38,808 nt of DNA from Pseudomonadota bacterium (GCA_020161335.1 JAIUOJ010000001.1:1-38808); one strand, 5' to 3'. Shown: positions 24,576 to 33,724, counted from the first letter of the stretch. Notes: generated from the sequence alone by a model not told the origin. A program made the numbers and translations.

Positions 24576-25517
24576 ATGCAGACAGTCATGGTCATCGATT
24601 CGCACACGGCCGGAGAGCCTACCCGCGTGGTGCTGTCGGGCTTCCCGGACCTCGGCACGGACAGCCTTGCGGAACGTCGCGCGCGCTTCCGGAAATACTT
24701 CGACCGGTGGCGCAGCGCGATCGCCTGCGAGCCGCGCGGCTCCGACACCGTCGTCGGCGCGCTGCTGCAGGCGCCGGTCGATCCGCGCTGCTGCGCCGGG
24801 GTGATCTTCTTCAACAACGTCGGCTACCTCGGCATGTGCGGTCACGGCACGATCGGCCTCACCCGCACCCTGTGGCACCTCGGGCGGATCGCGCCGGGCG
24901 CGCACCTCATCGAGACCCCGGTCGGCGTGGTCGGCGTGGAGCTGCACGACGACGGCCGCGTGTCGGTGGACAACGTGGAGAGCTATCGCGCGGCCGCCGC
25001 CGTCGCGGTCGACGTGCCCGGCCACGGCCGCGTGGTCGGCGACATCGCCTGGGGCGGCAACTGGTTCTTCATCACCGGGCACTCGCCGGCGCCGCTCGAC
25101 CTGGCGCACGAACCCGAGCTCAGCGCATTCACGCTGGCGGTGCAGCGGGCGATCGACGCGGCGGGGATCCGCGGCGACGACGACGGCATCATCGACCACA
25201 TCGAGGTCAGCGGCTACGCGCCCGACGGTTCGGGCGCGCGCAACTTCGTGATGTGCCCCGGCGGCGCCTACGACCGCTCTCCCTGCGGCACCGGCACCAG
25301 CGCCAAGCTGGCCTGCCTGCACGCCGACGGCCAGCTGCGCGAGGGCCAGTCCTGGCTGCAGCAGGGCATTCTCGGCAGCACGTTCGAAGGCGTGTTCCGC
25401 ATCGGTGAGCGCGGCGTGCTGCCGCGCATCACCGGGCGCGCCTGGGTCACCGGCAGCGCCGAGATCCTGATCGAACACGACGACCCGTTCGCCTGGGGCA
25501 TCCGCAAGGAGGCCTAG
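24576..25517 (+). CDS. lhpA: 4-hydroxyproline 2-epimerase (proline racemase family)
   Basis: This 313-residue cytoplasmic enzyme converts trans-4-hydroxy-L-proline to cis-4-hydroxy-D-proline, the first step of the bacterial hydroxyproline pathway. It is a proline-racemase fold with both catalytic cysteines: Cys88 in GMCGHGTIG and Cys237 in SPCGTGTSAK. The Cys/Cys pair fits an epimerase rather than the 3-hydroxyproline dehydratase, which has Thr in the first position. The N-terminus MQTVMVIDSHTAGEPTRVV is characteristic, so I chose the ATG at 24576 over an earlier GTG at 24537. A CACAAT hexamer ends five bases before the ATG, so the transcript could be leaderless. The five downstream genes of the same pathway, closely packed, make the assignment firm. 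Confidence 0.94.
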   Translation: MQTVMVIDSHTAGEPTRVVLSGFPDLGTDSLAERRARFRKYFDRWRSAIACEPRGSDTVVGALLQAPVDPRCCAGVIFFNNVGYLGMCGHGTIGLTRTLWHLGRIAPGAHLIETPVGVVGVELHDDGRVSVDNVESYRAAAAVAVDVPGHGRVVGDIAWGGNWFFITGHSPAPLDLAHEPELSAFTLAVQRAIDAAGIRGDDDGIIDHIEVSGYAPDGSGARNFVMCPGGAYDRSPCGTGTSAKLACLHADGQLREGQSWLQQGILGSTFEGVFRIGERGVLPRITGRAWVTGSAEILIEHDDPFAWGIRKEA

Positions 25518-25518
25518 G

Positions 25519-26619
25519 GTGCGCAGCTACGACCTCATCGTCGTCGGCGCCGGCATCATCGGCGCGCATTGCGCCGACCTGGCGGTCGCCAGCGGGCGCA
25601 AGGTGGCGATCGTCGAGGCCGGCGTGGTCGGCGGCGGCGCGACGGCGGCAGCGATGGGGCACCTGGTGGCGATGGACGAGGATCCCGCCGAGCTGGCATT
25701 GAGCCGCTACTCGCTGCGGCTGTGGGATGGCTACGAAGACCTGCCGCAGGCCGAGTTCCGGCGTTGCGGCACGCTGTGGGTGGCGGCCAGCGAAGCCGAG
25801 TACGACGCGATCCCAGCGCGGATCGCGCGCCTGGGCCAGGTCGGCGTGCGCGCCGAGCGCGTCGATCCGGCCGCGCTGCGCGAACTCGAACCGACGCTGG
25901 CCCACGACCTGTGCGGCGGCATGCGCGTGCGCGACGAAGCCGTGGTCTATCCGCCGCGCATCGCCGGCTGGCTGGTCGAACGCTGCGTCGCCGCCGGCGC
26001 GCGGCTCTATGCGGGCCGCCAGGCGCTGCGCCTGCATCCGGATGGCGTGCAGCTCGACCGCGGCACGCGCCTGCACGGTCCGGTGCTGCTCGCCACCGGC
26101 GGCGCGACCAGCGCCCTGGTGCCGGAGCTGCGCATGCACCAGCGTCGTGGCCACCTCGTGGTCACCGACCGCCATCCCGGCATGCTGCACCACCAGGTGC
26201 TGGAGCTGGGCTACGCCGACAGCGCGCACGGCGATGCCGAGACCAGCGTGGCGTTCAACGTGCAGCCGCGGCCGACCGGACAGCTGCTGGTGGGCTCGTC
26301 GCGCGAGCGCGGTGCGACCGGACGCGAGATCAATCCGGTGGTCCTGCGGCGCATGCTGCAGCGTGCGTTCCGCTTCCTGCCGGCCCTGCGCCAGCTGCAG
26401 GCGATCCGTGCCTGGACCGGGCAACGCCCGAGTACGCCCGATGGCCGTCCGTACATCGGCGCCGTCCCGGGCCGCCGCGACGTGTGGGTTGCCGCCGGCC
26501 ATGAAGGGCTCGGCGTCACCACCGCGACCGGCACCGCGCGCCTGTTGTTCGACCTGATCGACGGCCATCGCCCGGCGCTGGATCCGGCCGCGTACGACCC
26601 GGCGCGGAGCGTGGCGTGA
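25519..26619 (+). CDS. lhpB: D-hydroxyproline dehydrogenase, FAD-binding catalytic (beta) subunit
   Basis: This 366-residue DAO-family flavoprotein starts at GTG 25519, with AAGGAGG about 7 bp upstream, 1 bp after the epimerase stop. The Rossmann motif is VVGAGIIGAHCADLA, and a conserved C-terminal GHEGLGVTTATGTARLL completes the FAD site. By homology to the Pseudomonas three-subunit enzyme, it oxidises cis-4-hydroxy-D-proline to 1-pyrroline-4-hydroxy-2-carboxylate. It is followed by a small 2Fe-2S subunit gene and an FAD/NAD-type subunit gene, the order expected for the heteromeric enzyme. Electrons presumably go to a respiratory acceptor. The distinction from other amino-acid oxidases rests mainly on this gene context. 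Confidence 0.9.
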   Translation: MRSYDLIVVGAGIIGAHCADLAVASGRKVAIVEAGVVGGGATAAAMGHLVAMDEDPAELALSRYSLRLWDGYEDLPQAEFRRCGTLWVAASEAEYDAIPARIARLGQVGVRAERVDPAALRELEPTLAHDLCGGMRVRDEAVVYPPRIAGWLVERCVAAGARLYAGRQALRLHPDGVQLDRGTRLHGPVLLATGGATSALVPELRMHQRRGHLVVTDRHPGMLHHQVLELGYADSAHGDAETSVAFNVQPRPTGQLLVGSSRERGATGREINPVVLRRMLQRAFRFLPALRQLQAIRAWTGQRPSTPDGRPYIGAVPGRRDVWVAAGHEGLGVTTATGTARLLFDLIDGHRPALDPAAYDPARSVA

Positions 26620-26879
26620 CCGCGAGCGCCGTCGCGCCGGCCAACGTGTGCCTCGTCATCGACGGGGTCGAGGTCACGGTCGCCCGTGGCACCAGCGTGG
26701 CGGCGGCGATCGCGCACGCGGGCGCGGGCGGACGCCGGTCGGTCCTGGGCCAGCCGCGCGCGCCGCTGTGCGGCATGGGCATCTGCTTCGAATGCCGGGC
26801 GACCATCGACGGCCACGCCCAGCGGCGCACCTGCCTGGTGCCGGCCGCCAACGGCATGGTGGTGGTGACCGATGGCTGA
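26616..26879 (+). CDS. D-hydroxyproline dehydrogenase, 2Fe-2S (gamma) subunit
   Basis: This small protein of 87 residues starts at a GTG that overlaps the beta-subunit stop (GTGA). It is a ferredoxin-like domain with CGMGICFEC plus a downstream Cys in RRTCLVP, the ligands of a 2Fe-2S cluster in the HcnA/SoxA-like (Fer2_4) family. It should carry electrons between the two flavoprotein subunits. It overlaps the alpha-subunit gene by 8 bp. Confidence 0.9.
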   Translation: MTASAVAPANVCLVIDGVEVTVARGTSVAAAIAHAGAGGRRSVLGQPRAPLCGMGICFECRATIDGHAQRRTCLVPAANGMVVVTDG

Positions 26880-28182
26880 GCGGCGCCTCGATTGCGACGT
26901 CGCGGTGGTCGGCGCCGGCCCCGCGGGCCTGTCCGCCGCGCGTGCCGCCGCCTCCGCCGGCGCGCGCGTGGTGCTGCTCGATCCGCAGCCCAGGCCCGGC
27001 GGCCAGGTCTGGCGCAACGACGTCATGCACGGCATGCCGGCGCGCTCCCTGGCCCTGCAGGCAGCGCTGCGCGCCTCGCCGGACACCACGCTGCTGATGC
27101 GTTCCGAAGCGGTCGCGGCGATGAAGGGCACGCTGTTCGTGCATGTCGACGGTGACGCGGTGGAACTGCACCACGCCGCGCTGGTGCTGGCCACGGGCGC
27201 GCGCGAGTTGCTGCTGCCGTTTCCCGGCTGGACGCTGCCGGGCGTCACCGGCGCGGGCGGCGCGCAGGCGCTGGCCAAGCAGGGCTGGCCACTGCGCGGC
27301 AAGCGCGTGTTGCTGGCGGGCACGGGGCCGCTGCTGCTCGCCGCCGGCAACACCCTGCGTGCGCACGGCGCGCAGGTGCTGGCGATCCTTGAACAGGCGC
27401 CGCTGGCCGAGGTGGCCGCGTTCGCCGCCGGGCTCTGGCGCTGGCCAGGCAAGGCGCGCCAGGCGGCGGCGATCCGCGCCGCGCTGTGGCGCACGCCCTA
27501 CCGCTGCAACAGCCATGTGCTGCGCGCGTTCGGCGAGGACCGGCTGCGTGCGGTGCAGGTCAGCCTCGATGGCGCCATCGAGACCGTCGAATGCGACCAG
27601 CTTGCCTGCGGCTTCGGGCTGGTGCCCAACGTCGAGCTCGCGCAGTCGCTGGGCTGCGAACTGGCCTACGACGGCGCGCATCCCCGGGTCATGGTCGACG
27701 ACTGGCAGCGCAGCTCCGTCGAGGGCGTGCTGGCCGCGGGCGAAGCCTGTGGCATCGGCGGCCTCGACTGCGCCGAGGTCGAAGGCGCGATCGCCGGCCA
27801 TGTCGCCGTCGCCGCGCTCGACGCCGCGCGCGCACTGTGGCCGCGCAGGCGCCGTGCACGCCGCTTCGCCGCTGATCTGCAGCGCCGGTTCGCGCTGGGC
27901 GACCACGTGCGCGCGCTGGCCGACGACGACACCATCCTGTGCCGTTGCGAGGACGTGCCGCTGTCGGCGATCCCCGAACACATGCAGGGGCGCGAGGCCA
28001 AGCTGGCCACGCGCTGCGGCATGGGCGCCTGCCAGGGCCGCGTCTGCGGCACCGCGCTGGCGGAGCTGCGTCGCGTCCGCCGCGGTGGCCTGCGCCCACC
28101 GGTTTTTCCCGTGTCGCTGGAGGTGCTGGCCGGCTTTGGCCAGGACGATCCGGCGAACCCATCCCCAGGAGTCGCGAAATGA
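26872..28182 (+). CDS. D-hydroxyproline dehydrogenase, FAD/NAD-type (alpha) subunit
   Basis: This 436-residue subunit has two dinucleotide-binding regions (VVGAGPAGLSAARAA near the N-terminus and VLLAGTGPLLLAAGN in the middle) and a C-terminal BFD-like domain with four cysteines (CRCEDV, then CGMGACQGRVCG) that can hold a 2Fe-2S cluster. This is the architecture of the HcnB/SoxA-like subunits in heteromeric D-hydroxyproline dehydrogenases of pseudomonads. It overlaps the small ferredoxin subunit gene by 8 bp, and its stop overlaps the deaminase ATG (ATGA). Its role is transfer of reducing equivalents from the catalytic subunit to the respiratory chain, inferred from homologous complexes. Confidence 0.9.
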   Translation: MAERRLDCDVAVVGAGPAGLSAARAAASAGARVVLLDPQPRPGGQVWRNDVMHGMPARSLALQAALRASPDTTLLMRSEAVAAMKGTLFVHVDGDAVELHHAALVLATGARELLLPFPGWTLPGVTGAGGAQALAKQGWPLRGKRVLLAGTGPLLLAAGNTLRAHGAQVLAILEQAPLAEVAAFAAGLWRWPGKARQAAAIRAALWRTPYRCNSHVLRAFGEDRLRAVQVSLDGAIETVECDQLACGFGLVPNVELAQSLGCELAYDGAHPRVMVDDWQRSSVEGVLAAGEACGIGGLDCAEVEGAIAGHVAVAALDAARALWPRRRRARRFAADLQRRFALGDHVRALADDDTILCRCEDVPLSAIPEHMQGREAKLATRCGMGACQGRVCGTALAELRRVRRGGLRPPVFPVSLEVLAGFGQDDPANPSPGVAK

Positions 28183-29081
28183 GCAAGACCATGTGGCAGG
28201 GTGTCATTCCTGCACTGACCACCCCTTTCACCGCCGACGGCGAGGTCGACCACGACTTCCTCGCGCGGCATGCGCGCTGGCAGGTGGAGGCCGGCTGCAT
28301 CGGCGTGGTCCCACTCGGATCGTTGGGGGAAAGCGCGACCCTGTCGTTCGAGGAAAAGGTGGCGATCGTGCGCACCCTGGTGCGCGCGCTCGGCGACACC
28401 GCCCCGGTGATCCCGGGCATCGCCGCACTGTCCACGGACGAAGCCGTGCGCCTGGCGAAGGCAGTCGAAGCCGAGGGCGCGCGCGGGCTGATGGTGTTGC
28501 CGGCGTATGCCTATTCCACCGACTGGCGTGAAATGGGCGCGCACCTGCGCGCGGTGATCGGCGCCACCGGGCTGCCGGTCCTGCTCTACAACAACCCGAT
28601 CGCCTACAAGACCGACTTCAGCGCCGCGCAGATCGCCGAACTCGCGCGCGAGTTCCCCCAGGTCGAGGCGGTCAAGGAATCCTCCGGCGACCTGCGCCGG
28701 TTCGCCGAGATCCAGGAACTCTCCGGCGACCGGCTGGTGCTGCTGACCGGCATCGACGACGCGATCGTCGAGGGCATCGCGATGGGGGCCACCGGCTGGA
28801 TCGCCGGCCAGGTCAACGCTTTCCCGCACGAATCGGTGGCGCTGTTCGAGCGTGCGCGCGCCGGCGGCTATCCGGCGGTGAAGGCGCTCTACGACTGGTT
28901 CCTGCCGCTGCTGCGCCTGGACACGCTGCCCAAGTTCGTACAGCTGATCAAGCTCACCCAGCAGTGCGTGGGCTGGGGCGACGAGCGCGTGCGTGCGCCG
29001 CGGCTCGTGCTGGAAGGCAGTGAACGCGCCGCTGCGCTGGCCGTGATCGACCGCGGGATCCGGACCCGCCCCGCGCTGTGA
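28179..29081 (+). CDS. lhpC: 1-pyrroline-4-hydroxy-2-carboxylate deaminase (DapA/NAL family)
   Basis: This 300-residue class I aldolase-fold enzyme has Schiff-base Lys166 in VEAVKESSGD and the conserved Tyr137 in LLYNNP. The N-terminal GVIPALTTPF is the family's usual start. In the hydroxyproline pathway, the enzyme deaminates and dehydrates pyrroline-4-hydroxy-2-carboxylate to 2,5-dioxopentanoate and ammonia. A true dihydrodipicolinate synthase is unlikely given this context. The ATG overlaps the preceding stop and has AGGAG eight bases upstream; its own stop overlaps the GTG of the dehydrogenase gene. Confidence 0.92.
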   Translation: MSKTMWQGVIPALTTPFTADGEVDHDFLARHARWQVEAGCIGVVPLGSLGESATLSFEEKVAIVRTLVRALGDTAPVIPGIAALSTDEAVRLAKAVEAEGARGLMVLPAYAYSTDWREMGAHLRAVIGATGLPVLLYNNPIAYKTDFSAAQIAELAREFPQVEAVKESSGDLRRFAEIQELSGDRLVLLTGIDDAIVEGIAMGATGWIAGQVNAFPHESVALFERARAGGYPAVKALYDWFLPLLRLDTLPKFVQLIKLTQQCVGWGDERVRAPRLVLEGSERAAALAVIDRGIRTRPAL

Positions 29082-30679
29082 GCCGGTCCGTGCTCGAACC
29101 GGTGCTGGTGGCGGGCGGCTGGCGCGACGCGGTCGAGCCGGTCGGCGAGCTGCGCGCGCACGATCCGTCCACCGGCGAGGCGATCGGCCCCGCGTATCCG
29201 GTCAGCGGCGGGCGCGAGGTCGAGGATGCCGTGGCCGCGGCCGTGGCGGTCGCGGAGGCGCTCGCCGCCACCGACCCGCGTCGCATCGCCGCATTCCTCG
29301 ACGCCTATGCCGAAGGCATCGAGGCGCAGGCGGATCGCCTCGCCGCGCTGGCGCACCTGGAAACCGGCCTGGCGCTGGCGCCGCGGCTGCGCGACGTCGA
29401 ATTGCCGCGCACCACCGGCCAGCTGAGGCAGGCCGCGCGCGCGGTGCGCGAACACAGCTGGACGCAGCCGGTGATCGATACCGCCAGCGGCCTGCGCGCC
29501 ATGTTCGGTCCGCTCGGCAAGCCGGTCGTGGTGTTCGGCCCGAACAATTTCCCGTTCGCGTTCAACGCCGTCGCCGGGAGCGATTTCGCATCGGCGATCG
29601 CCGCGCGCAACCCGGTGATCGCCAAGGTGCATCCGCTGCATCCGGGCACCAGTCTGGCGCTGGCGCGGATTGCGCATGAAAGCCTGCTGTCGGTCGGGCT
29701 GCCGGCCGCCACGGTGCAGATGCTGTATCGCACCGAGCACGACGCCGCGTCGCTGCTGGTGGGACAGGCGTGCATCGGCGGGGTCGGGTTCACCGGCGGA
29801 CGGGCGGGAGGGCTTGCCCTGAAGGCGCAGGCCGATGCCGCCGGCGTGCCATTCTACGGCGAGATGTCCAGCATCAATCCGGTGTTCCTGCTCGAAGGCG
29901 CGCTGTCCGCGCGCGGTGACGCGCTGGCGCTGGAGTTCTTCAATTCCTGCACCCTGGGCAGCGGCCAGTTCTGCACCAACCCCGGCCTGGTGGTGGTGCC
30001 GTCGACCGACGCGGGCGATGCCTTCGTCGCGGCGGCGGCGGCCCATTTCGACGCCGCACCGGCGCAGGTGCTGTTTTCAGAGGACGGTCGTCGCCACCTG
30101 GTGGCGGCGATCGATACCCTGCGCGTCGCCGGTGCGCAGCGGCTCGCCGGCGGCGACATCCCCGCGCGCGCCGGCTACCGGATCCAGCCGATGCTGCTGC
30201 AGGTCGAGGGCGCCAGCTTCCTCGCCGACGCCACGGCACTGCAGACCGAAGCGTTCGGACCGGTCAGCCTGCTGGTCCGCAGTACCGGCGCGGAGCAGTC
30301 GCTGGCGATCGCGCGGGCGTTCGAGGGCAGCCTGACCGCCACCGTGTACCGCGCCGCGGACGGCAGCGACGACGAGGTCGCGGCGGCGTTGCTTCCGCCG
30401 CTGCGGATGCGCGCGGGGCGCATCGTGTTCGACCGCATGCCGACCGGCGTGGCGGTGAGCCCGGCGATGAACCATGGCGGCCCGTATCCGGCCACCAGCC
30501 ATCCGGGCTTCAGTTCGGTCGGCATGCCGGGCACGATCCGCCGCTTCGCCGCGCTGCACAGCTACGACAACGTGCCGCAGGCGCTGCTGCCGCCGGCGCT
30601 GCGCGACGCCAATCCCGATGGCATCTGGCGCCAGGTGGACGGACGCTGGCAGGCCGGCGACGTCGGGGCGGGCGCGTGA
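29078..30679 (+). CDS. Alpha-ketoglutarate semialdehyde (2,5-dioxovalerate) dehydrogenase
   Basis: This 533-residue aldehyde dehydrogenase starts at a GTG overlapping the deaminase stop (GTGA). Catalytic residues are Cys299 in GSGQFCTNP and Glu262 in FYGEMSSINP; VFGPNNFPFAFN and GFTGGRAGG form the NAD(P)-binding and substrate-channel region. The length and the FYGEMSS pattern match the NADP-preferring KGSADH group found in hydroxyproline and sugar-acid pathways. It finishes the route by oxidising 2,5-dioxopentanoate to 2-oxoglutarate, which enters the TCA cycle. Coenzyme choice cannot be judged from sequence alone. Confidence 0.93.
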   Translation: MSRSVLEPVLVAGGWRDAVEPVGELRAHDPSTGEAIGPAYPVSGGREVEDAVAAAVAVAEALAATDPRRIAAFLDAYAEGIEAQADRLAALAHLETGLALAPRLRDVELPRTTGQLRQAARAVREHSWTQPVIDTASGLRAMFGPLGKPVVVFGPNNFPFAFNAVAGSDFASAIAARNPVIAKVHPLHPGTSLALARIAHESLLSVGLPAATVQMLYRTEHDAASLLVGQACIGGVGFTGGRAGGLALKAQADAAGVPFYGEMSSINPVFLLEGALSARGDALALEFFNSCTLGSGQFCTNPGLVVVPSTDAGDAFVAAAAAHFDAAPAQVLFSEDGRRHLVAAIDTLRVAGAQRLAGGDIPARAGYRIQPMLLQVEGASFLADATALQTEAFGPVSLLVRSTGAEQSLAIARAFEGSLTATVYRAADGSDDEVAAALLPPLRMRAGRIVFDRMPTGVAVSPAMNHGGPYPATSHPGFSSVGMPGTIRRFAALHSYDNVPQALLPPALRDANPDGIWRQVDGRWQAGDVGAGA

Positions 30680-31881
30680 GCGACCAACAGATTGGCCACC
30701 TCGACCTGGTGTCGGCGCGCGCGCGGCTGGCGCCGTGGCCGACGCCCGCGCCACCGATCACGCCAGCCGAACATGATGCGCGCCTCGAGCGGGCGCGCGG
30801 ATGGATGCGCGTGCAGGGCGTGGACGCGCTGCTGTTGACGGCCGGCCCGTCGCTGCGCTACTTCGCCGGCATCCCGTGGCGCGCGACCGAGCGCCTGGTG
30901 GCGATGCTGCTGACGCTCGACGGCGATCCGCTGCTGGTGTGCCCGGCGTTCGAGGAAGGCTCGCTCGACGCGGTGCTCGCGATCACGGCCGGCAAGCGCC
31001 TGTGGCAGGAGCACGAGGACCCGCATGCGCGCGTGGCGCAGGCGATGGCCGAGCGCGGCGCGCGCACGCTGGCGCTCGATCCCGGCGCTGCGTTCGCGGT
31101 GCACGTCGGCCTGCGTGCGCACCTGGACGCGACCGCCATCGTCGATGCCGGCGCGATTATCGACGGCTGTCGCATGTGCAAGTCGCCGGCGGAGCTGGCG
31201 CTGATGCAGCAGGCCTGCGACATGACCCTGTCGGTGCTGCGCCTGGCCGCCGGCATCATCCGCGAAGGCATCGGCAGCGACGAGCTGGTGCGCTTCATCG
31301 ACCTGGCGCACCGTGCGCTCGGCGCCGACAACGGTTCGACCTTCTGCATCGTGCAGTTCGGCGCGACCACCGCCTTCCCGCACGGCCTGCCCGGCGTGCA
31401 ACGCCTGCGCGAAGGCGAGCTGGTGCTGATCGATACCGGCTGCAGCGTGCAGGGCTACAACTCGGACATCACCCGCACCTTCATCTTCGGCGTGCCCGAC
31501 AACCAGCAGCGGCGCATCTGGGCGCTGGAACGCGAGGCGCAGGCCGCGGCCTTCGCGCGGGTCCGCCCCGGGGTGCCGTGCGAGGACATCGACGCCGCCG
31601 CGCGGCGCGTGCTGGAAGCGGCGGGACTGGGCCGCGACTACCGGTTGCCGGGATTGCCGCACCGCACCGGCCACGGCTGCGGCCTGGCGATCCACGAGGC
31701 GCCCTACCTGGTGCGCGGCAACCGGCTGCCGCTGCAGCCGGGGATGTGCGCCAGCAACGAACCGATGATCGTCCTGCCCGGCGCATTCGGCGTGCGCCTG
31801 GAGGACCATTTCCACGTCACCGAGGACGGCGCGCGCTGGTTCACGCCGCCGTCTCCGGCCATCGACCGACCGTTTGCATGA
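30676..31881 (+). CDS. M24 family metallopeptidase (Xaa-Pro dipeptidase/aminopeptidase type)
   Basis: This 401-residue pita-bread-fold peptidase has no signal peptide. Its GTG overlaps the dehydrogenase stop. An N-terminal creatinase-like domain is followed by the catalytic domain. The metal ligands appear in order: LIDTGCSVQGYNSDITRTF (two Asp), HRTGHGCGLAIHE (His), ASNEPMI (Glu) and VRLEDHFHV (Glu). Proline peptidases of this class release the residue before proline, or split X-Pro dipeptides. Being the last enzyme in the hydroxyproline operon, it probably frees hydroxyproline and proline from imported di- or tripeptides. Creatinase-like roles are possible in the family but less likely here. 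Confidence 0.92.
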   Translation: MSDQQIGHLDLVSARARLAPWPTPAPPITPAEHDARLERARGWMRVQGVDALLLTAGPSLRYFAGIPWRATERLVAMLLTLDGDPLLVCPAFEEGSLDAVLAITAGKRLWQEHEDPHARVAQAMAERGARTLALDPGAAFAVHVGLRAHLDATAIVDAGAIIDGCRMCKSPAELALMQQACDMTLSVLRLAAGIIREGIGSDELVRFIDLAHRALGADNGSTFCIVQFGATTAFPHGLPGVQRLREGELVLIDTGCSVQGYNSDITRTFIFGVPDNQQRRIWALEREAQAAAFARVRPGVPCEDIDAAARRVLEAAGLGRDYRLPGLPHRTGHGCGLAIHEAPYLVRGNRLPLQPGMCASNEPMIVLPGAFGVRLEDHFHVTEDGARWFTPPSPAIDRPFA

Positions 31882-31945
31882 CCCGATCCGCCGCCGTCCC
31901 GGTCGTGCGCACGCCCGACCCGTCCGTACCGATGCAAGGTGACCC

Positions 31946-33514
31946 ATGGCCGCACAAGGCAAGTTCCGCAAGACGCTCACGCTGACCGACCTGACCTTCA
32001 TCGGGCTGGGGTCGATCTTCGGCTCCGGCTGGCTGTTCGCGGCCAGCCATGTGGCGTCGATGGCCGGGCCGGCGGGGATCCTGTCGTGGGTGTTCGGTGG
32101 CGTCGCGGTGTTCCTGCTGGGGCTGGTGTACTGCGAGCTTGGAGCGGCCTTGCCGCGTGCCGGTGGCGTGGTGCGCTATCCGGAGTACTCGCACGGCCCG
32201 CTGCTGGGCTCGTTGATGGGCTTCATCACCCTGATCGCGTTCTCGAGCCTGATCGCGATCGAGGCCGTGGCCAGCCGGCAATACGCGGCGGCGTGGTTCC
32301 CGTCGCTGACCCAGGCCGGCAGCACCAGCCCCACGCTGCTCGGGTGGGCGGTGCAGTTCGGGCTGCTGGTGCTGTTCTTCCTGCTCAACTACTTCAGCGT
32401 GAAGAGCTTCGCGATCTCCAACAACATCGTCAGCGTGTTCAAGTTCATGGTGCCGGTGCTGGTGATCGTGCTGCTGCTGGCGCACTTCGACGGCGACAAC
32501 CTGCGCGTGCAGGGCTTCGCGCCCTACGGCGTCGCCGGCGTGCAGGCGGCGATCTCGACCGGCGGCATCATCTTCGCCTACCTCGGCCTGACCCCGATCG
32601 TGTCGGTCGCCAGCGAGGTGCGCGATCCGCAGCGCACGATCCCGTTCGCGCTGATCCTGTCGATCCTGCTGTCGACCGCGATCTACGTGCTGCTGCAGGT
32701 GTCCTTCCTCGGCAGCATCCCGACCGCGCAGGTCGCGACCGGCTGGGCCGGCATCGACACGCTGTACTCGCTGCCGTACCGCGACATCGCCCTGGTGCTC
32801 GGCCTGGGCTGGCTGGCGTGGCTGGTGGTGGCCGACGCCGTGGTTTCGCCCAGCGGCACCGGCAACATCTACATGAGCGCGACGCCGCGGGTGATCTACG
32901 GCTGGGCGCGCAGCATCGGCATCAAGTCGTTGACCAGGGTCGATGCAAAGTCGGGCATTCCGCGCCCGGCGCTGTGGCTCAGCTTCGCGCTGTCGGTGTT
33001 CTGGACGCTGCCGTTCCCGTCGTGGGAGAAGCTGATCGGCGTGGTCTCGGCGGCGCTCATGCTCAGCTACGCCGCGGCGCCCGTGACCGTGGCCGCGCTG
33101 CGACGCAGTGCACCGGGGCTGGCAAGGCCGTTCCGGGTGCGCGCGCTGGCGTTGCTCGGTCCATTGTCGTTCATCGTCGCCGCGCTGATCGTGTACTGGT
33201 CGCGCTGGGAAACGCTGTCGTGGCTGCTCGGCCTCCAGGTGCTGATGTTCGCCGGCTACGTGCTGTACCGGCTGCCGTCGCAGGCCGGGCGCGCGAAGCT
33301 GCTGCGGCAGGTGCAGTGCGCGCAGTGGTTGATCGTGTTCTACGTGCTGGTGATGGTGGTGTCGTACCTCGGCACCTTCGGCGGCATCGGCGCCATCCCG
33401 CACCCCTGGGACACGCTGCTGGTGGGCGTGGTGTCCTTCGGCGTGTACCTGTGGGCCGCGCGTTCGGGCCTGCGCAGCGACGAACTGGCGCTGGAAGACG
33501 ACGACGGCGCGTAG
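31946..33514 (+). CDS. APC-superfamily amino acid permease, candidate hydroxyproline/proline transporter
   Basis: This 522-residue transporter has about 12-14 hydrophobic helices. The first helix carries the APC glycine motif FIGLGSIFGSGWLFAA, followed by GGVVRYPEY and the helix 6 region AYLGLTPIVSVASEVRDPQRTIP. It starts 64 bp after the M24 gene, with AAGGT before the ATG, and no palindrome lies between them, so it is probably read from the hydroxyproline operon promoter. Uptake of free hydroxyproline, proline or another amino acid is the likely role. It could also export a surplus amino acid. It is distinct from the CAT-type permease at 1368. Confidence 0.9.
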   Translation: MAAQGKFRKTLTLTDLTFIGLGSIFGSGWLFAASHVASMAGPAGILSWVFGGVAVFLLGLVYCELGAALPRAGGVVRYPEYSHGPLLGSLMGFITLIAFSSLIAIEAVASRQYAAAWFPSLTQAGSTSPTLLGWAVQFGLLVLFFLLNYFSVKSFAISNNIVSVFKFMVPVLVIVLLLAHFDGDNLRVQGFAPYGVAGVQAAISTGGIIFAYLGLTPIVSVASEVRDPQRTIPFALILSILLSTAIYVLLQVSFLGSIPTAQVATGWAGIDTLYSLPYRDIALVLGLGWLAWLVVADAVVSPSGTGNIYMSATPRVIYGWARSIGIKSLTRVDAKSGIPRPALWLSFALSVFWTLPFPSWEKLIGVVSAALMLSYAAAPVTVAALRRSAPGLARPFRVRALALLGPLSFIVAALIVYWSRWETLSWLLGLQVLMFAGYVLYRLPSQAGRAKLLRQVQCAQWLIVFYVLVMVVSYLGTFGGIGAIPHPWDTLLVGVVSFGVYLWAARSGLRSDELALEDDDGA

Positions 33515-33529
33515 GCCTGGGTCGCGCCG

Positions 33530-33552
33530 CCGGCGCGTGTCCCGCGCGCCGG
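33530..33552 (+). terminator. Stem-loop after the permease gene (possible terminator)
   Basis: The arms CCGGCGCG (33530-33537) and CGCGCCGG (33545-33552) are perfectly complementary with a 7-base loop. The position, 15 bp after the permease stop and before a 170-bp gap, suits an end to the hydroxyproline operon. No T-run follows, so the call is tentative. Confidence 0.4.
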
Positions 33553-33724
33553 ACTGTGCGCGATTGCGCGTCCGCGGGCGCGAACCGATGCAAGACGCGC
33601 CCTGCGTCCCGGCACACACTGGCTCCGCGACGCGCGCCTGCAGCGCGTCCGATGACCTGGCCCGCGTGCCGCACGGCGCCATTGCCGCGACCGACATTCC
33701 GATCCAACCAAGAAGGGGGGAGAC

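Noticed and set aside
28179-29081. Dihydrodipicolinate synthase (lysine synthesis) as the function
   Set aside because: It has the fold and the Schiff-base lysine, but it is translationally coupled to D-hydroxyproline dehydrogenase and semialdehyde dehydrogenase genes, which points to the hydroxyproline deaminase.
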